The notes beneath the pieces were generated by a model. It saw only the letters and a program-made list of their open reading frames with translations. It did no database searches and was not told the origin of the DNA. Shown here in pieces: positions 1-5,447 of a stretch of 5,841 nt of DNA (position 1 is the stretch's first letter; every line of letters begins with the position of its first letter). The stretch spans positions 1-5,841 of the forward strand of contig DAOSVX010000040.1 of NCBI GenBank assembly GCA_035379765.1. The letters are read 5' to 3'. The position numbers and the translations under genes are program-made. This DNA comes from DAOSVX01 sp035379765. GTDB taxonomy: Bacteria > Bacillota_I > Bacilli_A > RF39 > UBA660.

Positions 1-77
1 GTCATTTTATCAGTACCAAATATTACTGATAATAAAACTAATAGGGATCCCCTTAATTCTTGAATTATACAAACCAT
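1..77 (-). CDS. Possible start of a further gene, cut by the left edge
   Basis: A minus-strand frame is open from an ATG at 77..75 to the window edge, about 25 codons. It encodes a short polar start followed by a hydrophobic stretch (residues about 11-21, LLVLLSVIF-like) that could begin a membrane segment or a protein core. The frame stays open upstream of this ATG to a TTG at 113..111, which would overlap the end of the preceding gene by about 20 bases. The ATG has no well-placed Shine-Dalgarno site: the nearest AGGA lies about 19 bases upstream, inside the stop region of the previous gene. It lies 16 bases after that gene in the same direction, so it would be the fourth member of the operon. 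I do not recognise the protein, and the frame may be chance. Confidence 0.25.
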   Translation of the reverse strand, partial: MVCIIQELRGSLLVLLSVIFGTDKM

Positions 78-93
78 TATTTTAGAATTGTTT

Positions 94-530
94 TTATCCT
101 TTATATTGAGCAATTATTTCACTGTGAATAATTTTTTTCATAATTAACCTATATTCTTCTGCCAATTTAGTTATTTTACTTTCATAAAAATTTATTATTT
201 TTTCTAGCTCTTTCTTACTAACATTCATGTTGTCTATTTTAAAATATTCTTCAACATAAAATTTTAAATGGTTTATAATATCTCGAAGTTTTTTTCATCA
301 TCTGTAAAATCTTCACTATTAAGAAATAAATATTTATTTAAAAACAAAGGATTAACTCTTTCTAACATATGTAATGACTTCAGCAATTTTGTTGTTATAT
401 CTTCATCACTAAGTAAAAGCTCAGAATATTCTTTTATAGCATTTAAAAAGTCTATTAAAACATAATCTTCAGCATTATTAAGTGCTTCTAAATCTTTTAT
501 TAATCCTGTTATATCTACTACTTTTCCCAC
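94..530 (-). pseudogene. Frameshifted gene for an unknown alpha-helical protein (about 145 aa when repaired)
   Basis: I do not recognise this protein. The first part reads from a GTG at 530..528, preceded by GGAGG at 535-539 with a short 4-base gap, for 81 codons to residue Asn81. In that frame it then ends after four more residues (stop at 273-275). The -1 frame immediately after the run of seven A (289-295) stays open for 64 codons to a TAA at 94-96, with the same composition: Lys, Glu, Ile and Leu rich, helical, no Cys or Trp. Joining the frames gives a continuous 145-residue soluble protein, with EYSELLLSDEDITTKLLKSL in the first half and KKELEKIINFYESKITKLAE in the second. A one-base deletion, a sequencing error, or -1 frameshifting at A AAA AAC would all explain this. 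It is third in the leftward operon, 23 bases after the ASCH-like gene. An ATG one base off the GTG leads to a dead-end four-codon frame and is not the start. Confidence 0.72.
288..294 (-). other. A AAA AAC slippery heptamer at the frame break
   Basis: On the minus strand the zero-frame codons are GAA AAA AAC, so the heptamer A AAA AAC sits in the X XXY YYZ register used for -1 frameshifting. Slipping back one base gives CTT CGA GAT next, exactly the frame that remains open to 94. No clear upstream Shine-Dalgarno-like stimulator or strong downstream hairpin is visible. A plain indel or polymerase slippage in the seven-A run is therefore at least as likely as programmed frameshifting. Confidence 0.5.
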
Positions 531-553
531 ATTTCCTCCACTTAAAATATGTT

Positions 554-1012
554 TTATTTTAATTTATTTATATTGTCTGTAATTATCCAATCATCCATAT
601 TCTTTTCTCTATTATATTTAAAAGGGACTATTTTATTAATATTGGAAATTTCATAAACTGCTAGACATTTTTTAGAACTCCATTTTTCATATTGTTTTTC
701 TGATAAATTTAATTGTTTATCATATTTTTTTAAAAATTTTATACTTTCTTCTGGGGTCATTTTATAATCCTCATCTACATAAGAAATAATCCCTTTATAA
801 GAAACCATCATATTACCACCAGTTTCGACAAAATAAATAGTATCATTTATCTTGGCTCTTCCTCCAAGTGGACACTTTTTACCAGCGGCTCCCCTTATAA
901 TCATTGTTTTACTGCCATTTAAAAGCTTTTCTAATTCTTTTTCTTTACTATTTAAATATACTAAGTGTTCAGCTTTTCCTTCTTTGCCTTCATACCATTC
1001 TGCTTTTTTCAT
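554..1012 (-). CDS. ASCH/PUA-like domain protein (tentative), 152 aa
   Basis: Small soluble protein with no signal peptide or membrane segment. Residues about 28-80 run LLNGSKTMIIRG, then a Gly/Lys-rich turn, then INDTIYFVE, then VSYKGIISYV. This matches the general pattern of ASCH/PUA-like beta-barrels: a G-x-K-T strand, Arg, a K-x-x-D-x-I-Y-F strand, then a strand pair. The second half has a helix (TPEESIKFLKKY), a Trp-containing segment (EKWSSKKCLAVYEI) and a final MDDW motif at 139-142. ASCH and PUA folds usually bind RNA or modified nucleic acid, but the ligand here is unknown. The ATG at 1012 lies 3 bases after the TGA of the deoxyribosyltransferase-like gene, with GAGG about 11 bases upstream, so translation is probably coupled. 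The fold is inferred from motif shape; that the gene is real is much surer. Confidence 0.72.
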   Translation of the reverse strand: MKKAEWYEGKEGKAEHLVYLNSKEKELEKLLNGSKTMIIRGAAGKKCPLGGRAKINDTIYFVETGGNMMVSYKGIISYVDEDYKMTPEESIKFLKKYDKQLNLSEKQYEKWSSKKCLAVYEISNINKIVPFKYNREKNMDDWIITDNINKLK

Positions 1013-1015
1013 ATA

Positions 1016-1486
1016 TCATTTAACCTCACTAATAATTTCTAAAGAGTAACTAATAGCTTTCTCTAAGCTATCAAAAATTTCTAATTTTGACTCTTTTTGA
1101 TATAACCAGTCTAAATATTTCACTTTTCGAGCATTATTTGGTCGACCATATATAATTTTTTGGGGAGTCTTTGCTAACCAATAACCAAATTCTACATTTG
1201 TCGTAAATGCTGGCATCTTTTCTAATTCTCTTGGAACCCAAAAAAGTATTATACTAGCATTGCTAAGTGCTTTTCTTTCCCATTCTGCTTGATCAACATA
1301 ATCTTTTTTACGTACCAATTCATTTTCAGGAATATATACTACCCCATTAAAATTTTGCTTTTTTAAATAATCAATTGCTTCCAATCTCCATGAAACAGTT
1401 TCTTCATCCCTTGGAGTTGGTCCAGCCAAAAAAATAGATTTTTTATCACTAATAATAACATCTTTATCAGAATAGTTAAGTTCCAC
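1016..1486 (-). CDS. Nucleoside 2-deoxyribosyltransferase-like protein, 156 aa
   Basis: Members of this superfamily cleave or exchange the N-glycosidic bond of (deoxy)nucleosides or nucleotides through a covalent glutamyl intermediate. Visible signatures are FLAGPTPR (residues 19-26, first strand and phosphate/sugar loop), SWR (32-34), YIPE (51-54), QAEWE (66-70), LFWVPR (81-86) and TTNVEFGYW (95-103), with Glu99 the expected catalytic nucleophile. This pattern fits the Nuc_deoxyrib_tr_2-type branch common in phages and bacterial accessory regions, and the length is normal. Translation starts at GTG 1486..1484, chosen because AGGTGA (1493-1498) lies 6 bases upstream. It is the first gene of the leftward operon and ends in TGA. 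Salvage, nucleotide clean-up or a defence role are all possible, and the substrate cannot be read from the sequence. Confidence 0.88.
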   Translation of the reverse strand: MELNYSDKDVIISDKKSIFLAGPTPRDEETVSWRLEAIDYLKKQNFNGVVYIPENELVRKKDYVDQAEWERKALSNASIILFWVPRELEKMPAFTTNVEFGYWLAKTPQKIIYGRPNNARKVKYLDWLYQKESKLEIFDSLEKAISYSLEIISEVK

Positions 1487-1504
1487 TATTTATCACCTGA
1501 TTTC

Positions 1505-1510
1505 ATTATA
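1505..1510 (-). promoter_or_regulatory. -10 box of the leftward operon
   Basis: A perfect TATAAT on the minus strand lies just after the tRNA-His terminator and before the GTG start at 1486. No good -35 is visible at 16-18 bases, where the terminator arm and U-tract lie. An overlapping TATAGT (1510-1515) is an alternative. If transcription starts about 7 bases downstream, the AGGTGA ribosome site (1493-1498) would sit at the very 5' end of the message. Confidence 0.55.
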
Positions 1511-1522
1511 CTATATTTAAAC

Positions 1523-1550
1523 AAAAAACGAACTAATTTGATTTAGTTCG
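1523..1550 (-). terminator. Intrinsic terminator of tRNA-His
   Basis: On the minus strand an 8-bp stem (CGAACTAA / TTAGTTCG) with a 6-base loop is followed directly by six T. It starts 13 bases after the tRNA CCA end, so it ends the tRNA transcript and separates it from the operon downstream. Confidence 0.85.
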
Positions 1551-1562
1551 ATTACTCTCATA

Positions 1563-1639
1563 TGGGGCGACATGTGGGGATCGAACCCACGCATACCAGG
1601 ACCACAACCTGGCGTGTTAACCACTTCACCAATGCCGCC
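1563..1639 (-). tRNA. tRNA-His (anticodon GTG)
   Basis: A full cloverleaf is present on the minus strand. The acceptor stem GCGGCAT pairs with ATGTCGC, including one G-T pair. The extra 5' G-1 (position 1639) typical of tRNA-His lies opposite discriminator C73, and CCA is encoded (1563-1565). The anticodon arm is CCAGG, TTGTGGT loop, CCTGG, with GTG at 1603-1605. The T arm is GTGGG-TTCGATC-CCCAC. The D arm contains AGTGGTTAA. The length of 77 bases fits tRNA-His with G-1 and CCA. It has its own promoter and terminator. Confidence 0.97.
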
Positions 1640-1651
1640 ATAAGTAAAGAA

Positions 1652-1680
1652 ATTATATCAAAAAAAGATGATTTAGACAA
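1652..1680 (-). promoter_or_regulatory. Promoter of tRNA-His
   Basis: On the minus strand -35 TTGTCT (1675-1680) and -10 TATAAT (1652-1657) are 17 bases apart, with an extended TGA before the -10. The predicted start is near 1645, a few bases before the mature tRNA 5' end at 1639. Confidence 0.82.
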
Positions 1681-1694
1681 GAGTGTTATTAAAA

Positions 1695-1723
1695 TTGCTT
1701 GTTTTTTATTAAAATGTTATAAT
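1695..1723 (+). promoter_or_regulatory. Promoter of the transglutaminase-like gene
   Basis: On the plus strand -35 TTGCTT (1695-1700) and -10 TATAAT (1718-1723) are 17 bases apart, with an extended TGT before the -10. It is back to back with the tRNA-His promoter: only 14 bases separate the two -35 boxes. The predicted start is near 1730. Confidence 0.78.
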
Positions 1724-1736
1724 AATCACTAAATTC

Positions 1737-1743
1737 AAAGGAG
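1737..1743 (+). promoter_or_regulatory. Ribosome binding site of the transglutaminase-like gene
   Basis: AAAGGAG, 5 bases before the ATG at 1749, fixes the start of the plus-strand gene. Confidence 0.85.
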
Positions 1744-1748
1744 ATCTT

Positions 1749-2429
1749 ATGATAGTTTTGAGTGAAAAACAAAAAAGTTGGTATATAAGACGTCAATTAT
1801 TAACTTATTGGGGACTTGCTTTTAATTTAATACAACCATTTGAAGAAGAAGTTTATAGAAAGCTTGATAAGGTTATTTTTGGTAATATACCAGCTTCTAT
1901 AAAAATAAAGTATTTAAAACCAATCACTCCACCAGGTCAATGTTATGAAAGAAGTTGGATTATAACTATGGCTTTTGATGAATGTTTATTAGTTCGTGGT
2001 AATAGTACTGATTATGCCGTTTTTAATGGCGAAAAAGAAGCCGGACATGGTTGGGTAGAACATAATGGATGGGTTTATGACCCTAGTGATTTGTTAAAAT
2101 ATAAAACTTGGTTATATTATCTAATCCTTAAACCTTATGATATTATAAAAACTCCTAAAGCCGAAATTCAAACTGAAGAAGATTATCAACACTGTATTAA
2201 AGGAAGAATAGATAAATCAGGTTTAGCTATTATATTTCCCTTAATCGAAAGAATAGCTAAACTAAAAAATAATGGAGAATTAATAGAAGAACTGGCTTTA
2301 TATTTAAAAAATCTTGGTTATAATAGTATTCAAGAATTACAAGAAGAGGTTGAACAAATATTTTTGGATTTAGAAACTGGAGAAAAAGTTGATGATTCTA
2401 GAATATATATATATTATTCAAAAAAATAG
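1749..2429 (+). CDS. Transglutaminase/papain-like fold protein with Cys-His-Asp signature, 226 aa
   Basis: I do not recognise a named family, but the core shows the transglutaminase-like arrangement. Cys65 lies in GQCYERS at a helix start, His100 in GHGWVE and Asp111 in VYDPS. HGWVEHNGWVYDPS matches the H-x-W-V-E ... Y-D-P pattern that carries the His and Asp of these thiol-protease-like folds. The enzymes cleave or form amide bonds, but non-catalytic relatives exist. There is no signal peptide or membrane helix, so it is probably cytoplasmic. About 110 residues follow the core and form a helical, Glu/Lys-rich tail. It is the only clear plus-strand gene, transcribed alone from its own promoter and divergent from tRNA-His. 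Its TAG lies inside the shared terminator stem. The substrate is unknown; the fold call is fairly sure, activity less so. Confidence 0.8.
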   Translation: MIVLSEKQKSWYIRRQLLTYWGLAFNLIQPFEEEVYRKLDKVIFGNIPASIKIKYLKPITPPGQCYERSWIITMAFDECLLVRGNSTDYAVFNGEKEAGHGWVEHNGWVYDPSDLLKYKTWLYYLILKPYDIIKTPKAEIQTEEDYQHCIKGRIDKSGLAIIFPLIERIAKLKNNGELIEELALYLKNLGYNSIQELQEEVEQIFLDLETGEKVDDSRIYIYYSKK

Positions 2430-2448
2430 ACTTTGTTAGTCTATTTTT
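2420..2448. terminator. Bidirectional terminator between the convergent genes
   Basis: An 11-bp stem (AAAAATAGACT at 2422-2432, AGTCTATTTTT at 2438-2448) has a 5-base loop. It has a T tract on the plus strand (2444-2448) and seven A (2420-2426) that become T on the minus strand, so it can end both the plus-strand gene and typA. Both TAG stop codons (2427-2429 and, on the minus strand, 2441-2443) lie within its arms. Confidence 0.88.
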
Positions 2449-4252
2449 GTTTGCTATCATATTTTTTTCTTAGTTCAGTATTAAGTATTTTCTTACGCAT
2501 TCTGATACTTGACGGAGTAACTTCTACTAACTCATCTTGATTAATATAATCTAGACAATATTCTAAGGTTAATTTACGAGGCCTTTTTAAGACTACAGTA
2601 GAATCACTAAAAGCTGCTCTAGTATTAGTTAATTGTTTTCCTTTAATAACATTTACTGCTAAGTCATCTTCTCTATTACATTCCCCGATGATCATACCTT
2701 CATAAACATCAGTACCAGGTTCTATAAACATAATACCTCTATCTTCTAAGGCTCCAATAGCATAAGCTGTTGCTTTACCGTTTTCCGTAGATACTAAAAC
2801 ACCTAATTTTCTTTCGCCAACATTAATACTTTCTATTGGCAAATATTCTTTAAAGCAATGATTAATAATACCATACCCTTTAGTCATTGTCATAAAATCA
2901 GTAGTAAAACCTATTAACCCACGAGATGGAATAGTATAAATTAGTCTTATTTGATTCTCAAAATTAGCCATAGAATCCATTTTACCACCACGTCTACCTA
3001 AAGCTTCAATAACATTGCCTACATATTCTTCAGCAACTTCTATTTGAACTTCTTCATATGGCTCACATTTTATGCCAGCTATTTCTTTAATGATTACTTC
3101 CGGTTTAGATACTTGAAGTTCAAAGCCTTCACGACGCATATTTTCGATTAAAATAGCTAAATGAAGTTCTCCTCTTCCAGATACTGTAAAAGCATCATTA
3201 CCTGCTTCTACTACTCTTAAAGATACATCTCTTTGTGTTTCTTTAAATAGTCTTTCCTGGATTTTATTAGCTGTTAATAATTTACCACTTTTACCTACAA
3301 AAGGACTGTTATTAGTCATAAAAGTCATTTGTAATGTTGGTTCATCTATTTTTAATATTGGTAAAGCTTCTTCTTTACCAATATCACAAACTGTTTCCCC
3401 TACTTGTAAATCAGTAAGACCAGCTATAGCAACTATTTCTCCAGCTGTTGCTGATTCTATTTCAATTCTTTTTAAACCCAGATAACCATATAACTTTTGA
3501 ATTCTAAATTGTTTAATAGACCCATCTAATCTTACACAAGAAACCATTTCATTAACTTTTATTTTACCTGATTTTACTCTACCTATACCAATTTTACCAA
3601 CATAATCATTATAATCAAGTAAGGCTGGTTGAAATTGCAATGGTTTATTAGCATCAACATCAGGAGCTGGTGTTTCATCAATAATAAGTTTAAATATATC
3701 ATCAAAATTTTCACTTTGAGTACTTAAATCAGGGCTTAAACTAGCTGTACCATTTAAAGCTGATACATAAGCTATTTTAAAATCTAATTGATCATCATTA
3801 GCACCTAATTCAATAAATAAATCAATTATTTCATCGACAACAGCACTAATTCTCGCTGTTGGTTTATCAACTTTATTAATAAAAACAATTGGTTTAACTC
3901 CTGCTTCTAAAGCCTTCTTTAAAACAAATCTAGTTTGAGGCATTGTTCCTTCATAAGCATCTACAACTAAAATAACAGCTTCCACCATATTCATAATTCT
4001 TTCTACTTCGCCACCAAAATCAGCATGGCCTGGAGTATCCAAAATATTAATACGATAATTCTTATAATTAATAGCTGTTGTTTTAGCTAAAATGGTTATA
4101 CCACGTTCTCTTTCTAAATCATTATTATCCATAGCTCTTTCTTGAACTGCTTCATTTTCTCTAAAAGTACCTGATTTTTTTAATAATTGGTCTACTAAAG
4201 TTGTTTTACCATGATCAACATGAGCTATAATAGCAATATTTCTGATATTCAT
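2441..4252 (-). CDS. typA: Ribosome-associated translational GTPase TypA/BipA, 603 aa
   Basis: TypA/BipA is an EF-G-like GTPase that binds the 70S ribosome and supports 50S assembly and growth under cold or other stress. The GTPase domain shows G1 AHVDHGKT (residues 10-17), switch I RGITI (50-54), G3 DTPGH (72-76), G4 NKVD (126-129) and G5 SAL (164-166). A beta-barrel domain II (about 205-290), EF-G III- and V-like domains with SGRGELHLAILIE, and the BipA-specific C-terminal domain follow. The latter includes GALEDRGIMFIEPGTDVYEG, KGKQLTNTRA, RPRKLTLE and ELVEVTP. The length is typical and all domains are intact. The frame is open upstream to a TTG at 4300, but MNIRNIAII at 4252 is the start: it matches the family N-terminus, AGAAGTGA lies just upstream, and the longer version would begin upstream of the promoter -10. 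It stands alone between its own promoter and the bidirectional terminator. Confidence 0.98.
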   Translation of the reverse strand: MNIRNIAIIAHVDHGKTTLVDQLLKKSGTFRENEAVQERAMDNNDLERERGITILAKTTAINYKNYRINILDTPGHADFGGEVERIMNMVEAVILVVDAYEGTMPQTRFVLKKALEAGVKPIVFINKVDKPTARISAVVDEIIDLFIELGANDDQLDFKIAYVSALNGTASLSPDLSTQSENFDDIFKLIIDETPAPDVDANKPLQFQPALLDYNDYVGKIGIGRVKSGKIKVNEMVSCVRLDGSIKQFRIQKLYGYLGLKRIEIESATAGEIVAIAGLTDLQVGETVCDIGKEEALPILKIDEPTLQMTFMTNNSPFVGKSGKLLTANKIQERLFKETQRDVSLRVVEAGNDAFTVSGRGELHLAILIENMRREGFELQVSKPEVIIKEIAGIKCEPYEEVQIEVAEEYVGNVIEALGRRGGKMDSMANFENQIRLIYTIPSRGLIGFTTDFMTMTKGYGIINHCFKEYLPIESINVGERKLGVLVSTENGKATAYAIGALEDRGIMFIEPGTDVYEGMIIGECNREDDLAVNVIKGKQLTNTRAAFSDSTVVLKRPRKLTLEYCLDYINQDELVEVTPSSIRMRKKILNTELRKKYDSKQK

Positions 4253-4279
4253 TTTTTTCACTTCTTTTCGCACCCGAAA

Positions 4280-4285
4280 ATTATA
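4280..4285 (-). promoter_or_regulatory. -10 box of typA (extended)
   Basis: On the minus strand TGCTATAAT, an extended -10, lies 27 bases before the typA ATG. The -35 region is poor (TTTAAT-like at 17 bases), which the extended -10 may offset. The predicted start near 4273 leaves a leader of about 20 bases. The purine-rich AGAAGTGA (4258-4265) is the ribosome site. Confidence 0.68.
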
Positions 4286-4309
4286 GCACAAAATAGCCAA
4301 AAATTAAAC

Positions 4310-4335
4310 AAAAAAGTAACCATTTCTAGTTACTT
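4310..4335 (-). terminator. Intrinsic terminator of the MccF-like peptidase gene
   Basis: On the minus strand a 9-bp stem with one G-T pair (AAGTAACTA / TGGTTACTT) closes a GAAA tetraloop and is followed by six T. The gene's TAA (4330-4332) is inside the 5' arm. It separates this gene from typA. Confidence 0.87.
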
Positions 4336-5394
4336 AATAAAGAAACTTTCTAATAAGGTTATTTTTTTGTTATCTAAGTCCAATTCTGCTTCTATACCAT
4401 AAGGAATTATACCTCTAGGTACCGAATGACCAAAATTAATATTATATAAAATTGGCAAATTAGAATCTTTAAACATTTCTTCATAAACAGTTTTATATTC
4501 TTCATAATAAACTTCATCTATTGGTTTACCAATTATTAAACCTTTTACCAAATTAAAGATACCTAACTCTTGCATTTCTAGTAGCATCTTCTTTAATTCT
4601 TCTGGAGCAGATTTTCCATCACTGGTTTCTAAAAATAAGATATTGTTTTTAAGATTATCGTTAATAGGGAACATATCATATTTAGTATATATTTCATTCT
4701 TATCATTATAAATAGCTTTATAAATACTTTCGATACATCCACCCAATAATTTGCCCTTTACTTTTCCTCTACCATTTAAAACTTCATAGCCATTTGTTTC
4801 TTTATTTGCTTTTCTAGGTGTTCCTATTTGTTTAGAAGAATAATCTTCTCTATCAGAATACCATATAGGGCTTGATTTAATTTCTAAATTTTCCTCATTA
4901 TTAAATAATTTATCAAACCAATATTTTGTATATGGTAACATTTCTTTATCTAATTCACATAGATCTGTTAAAAAAGCTGGTCCATAATAAGTAGTAAGCC
5001 CTAGTTTATAAAACATTAAATGATTTATAGTACTATCAGAAAAACCTATAAATATTTTGGGGTTTTCTAAAACTATTTGTTTAAATTCAGAATCTTCTAA
5101 TAAATAAGGCAATGTTTTATAGGTATCATCTCCACCTATAGCACACATTATCATTTTAATAGATTTATCTAAAAAAGCATCTTTTAAGTCTTTAGCTCTA
5201 GCTTCAGGATGCTCTAAAGTGTATTTCATTCCTTTACAAGAATTAGGCATAAAAACAACTTCTAAACCGTATCCTTCTAATCTTTTTATACCAATAGGTA
5301 CTTCGTGAGCTATAAAACTTTCACCTAATAATCCTCTAGATAAACTAACAATAGCTACTTTATCACCTTTTTTTAACATTTTGGGTTTTATCAT
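4330..5394 (-). CDS. S66-family serine peptidase, MccF-like (LD-carboxypeptidase superfamily), 354 aa
   Basis: S66 enzymes are serine peptidases. LdcA members trim the terminal D-Ala from peptidoglycan tetrapeptides during cell-wall recycling, while MccF members cut the amide bond of microcin C-type peptide-nucleotides and give immunity. The order of motifs is IGGDD (residues 86-90), nucleophile elbow GFSDS with Ser119, LFLETSD with Glu256 and NFGHSVP with His323, giving a Ser-Glu-His triad. The insert around PIWYSDRED (176-184) and the GKLLGG motif (214-219), with a length near 350 rather than 300, points to the MccF-like branch. No signal peptide is visible, so it is probably cytoplasmic. 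The ATG at 5394 has GGTGA (5401-5405) 6 bases upstream. It is transcribed alone, between two terminators. Whether it acts on wall peptides or on a peptide-nucleotide toxin cannot be decided here. Confidence 0.93.
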   Translation of the reverse strand: MIKPKMLKKGDKVAIVSLSRGLLGESFIAHEVPIGIKRLEGYGLEVVFMPNSCKGMKYTLEHPEARAKDLKDAFLDKSIKMIMCAIGGDDTYKTLPYLLEDSEFKQIVLENPKIFIGFSDSTINHLMFYKLGLTTYYGPAFLTDLCELDKEMLPYTKYWFDKLFNNEENLEIKSSPIWYSDREDYSSKQIGTPRKANKETNGYEVLNGRGKVKGKLLGGCIESIYKAIYNDKNEIYTKYDMFPINDNLKNNILFLETSDGKSAPEELKKMLLEMQELGIFNLVKGLIIGKPIDEVYYEEYKTVYEEMFKDSNLPILYNINFGHSVPRGIIPYGIEAELDLDNKKITLLESFFIK

Positions 5395-5400
5395 AATTAA

Positions 5401-5417
5401 TCACCAAAATAATTATA
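5401..5417 (-). promoter_or_regulatory. -10 box and ribosome site of the MccF-like gene
   Basis: On the minus strand TATAAT (5412-5417) is followed after 6 bases by GGTGA (5401-5405) and then the ATG at 5394. No convincing -35 is visible. A start about 7 bases after the -10 would put the ribosome site at the message 5' end, the same compact layout as at 1493-1510. Confidence 0.6.
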
Positions 5418-5421
5418 CAAT

Positions 5422-5447
5422 AAAAAAGCAATTATTTCTAATTGCTT
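5422..5447 (-). terminator. Intrinsic terminator of the surface-protein gene
   Basis: On the minus strand a 9-bp stem (AAGCAATTA / TAATTGCTT) closes a GAAA tetraloop and is followed by six T. The TAA of the surface-protein gene (5446-5448) overlaps the base of the stem. Confidence 0.88.

Noticed and set aside
7..32. 9-bp AT-rich hairpin with an 8-base loop (TTATCAGTA / TACTGATAA)
   Set aside because: There is no T tract on either strand, and it lies inside a possible coding frame. It is not convincing as a terminator.
44..51. GGGATCCC palindrome
   Set aside because: An 8-base palindrome with imperfect flanks; no second copy or context suggests an operator or recombination site.
852..1049. 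Plus-strand open frame opposite the ASCH-like gene
   Set aside because: Antisense shadow with no ribosome site. Similar shadows at 268-465, 4211-4402 and 5381-5596 on the plus strand were dropped for the same reason.
1563..1600. tRNA-His 3' end as an attachment site
   Set aside because: I found no second copy of the tRNA 3' end in the window, so no attachment site is listed as a feature.
2403..2417. AT dinucleotide run
   Set aside because: It encodes IYIYY near the end of the plus-strand gene and is simply AT-rich coding sequence.
4253..4300. Sixteen-residue N-terminal extension of TypA from a TTG
   Set aside because: It would begin upstream of the predicted promoter -10, has no family counterpart, and the internal ATG at 4252 matches the conserved N-terminus.
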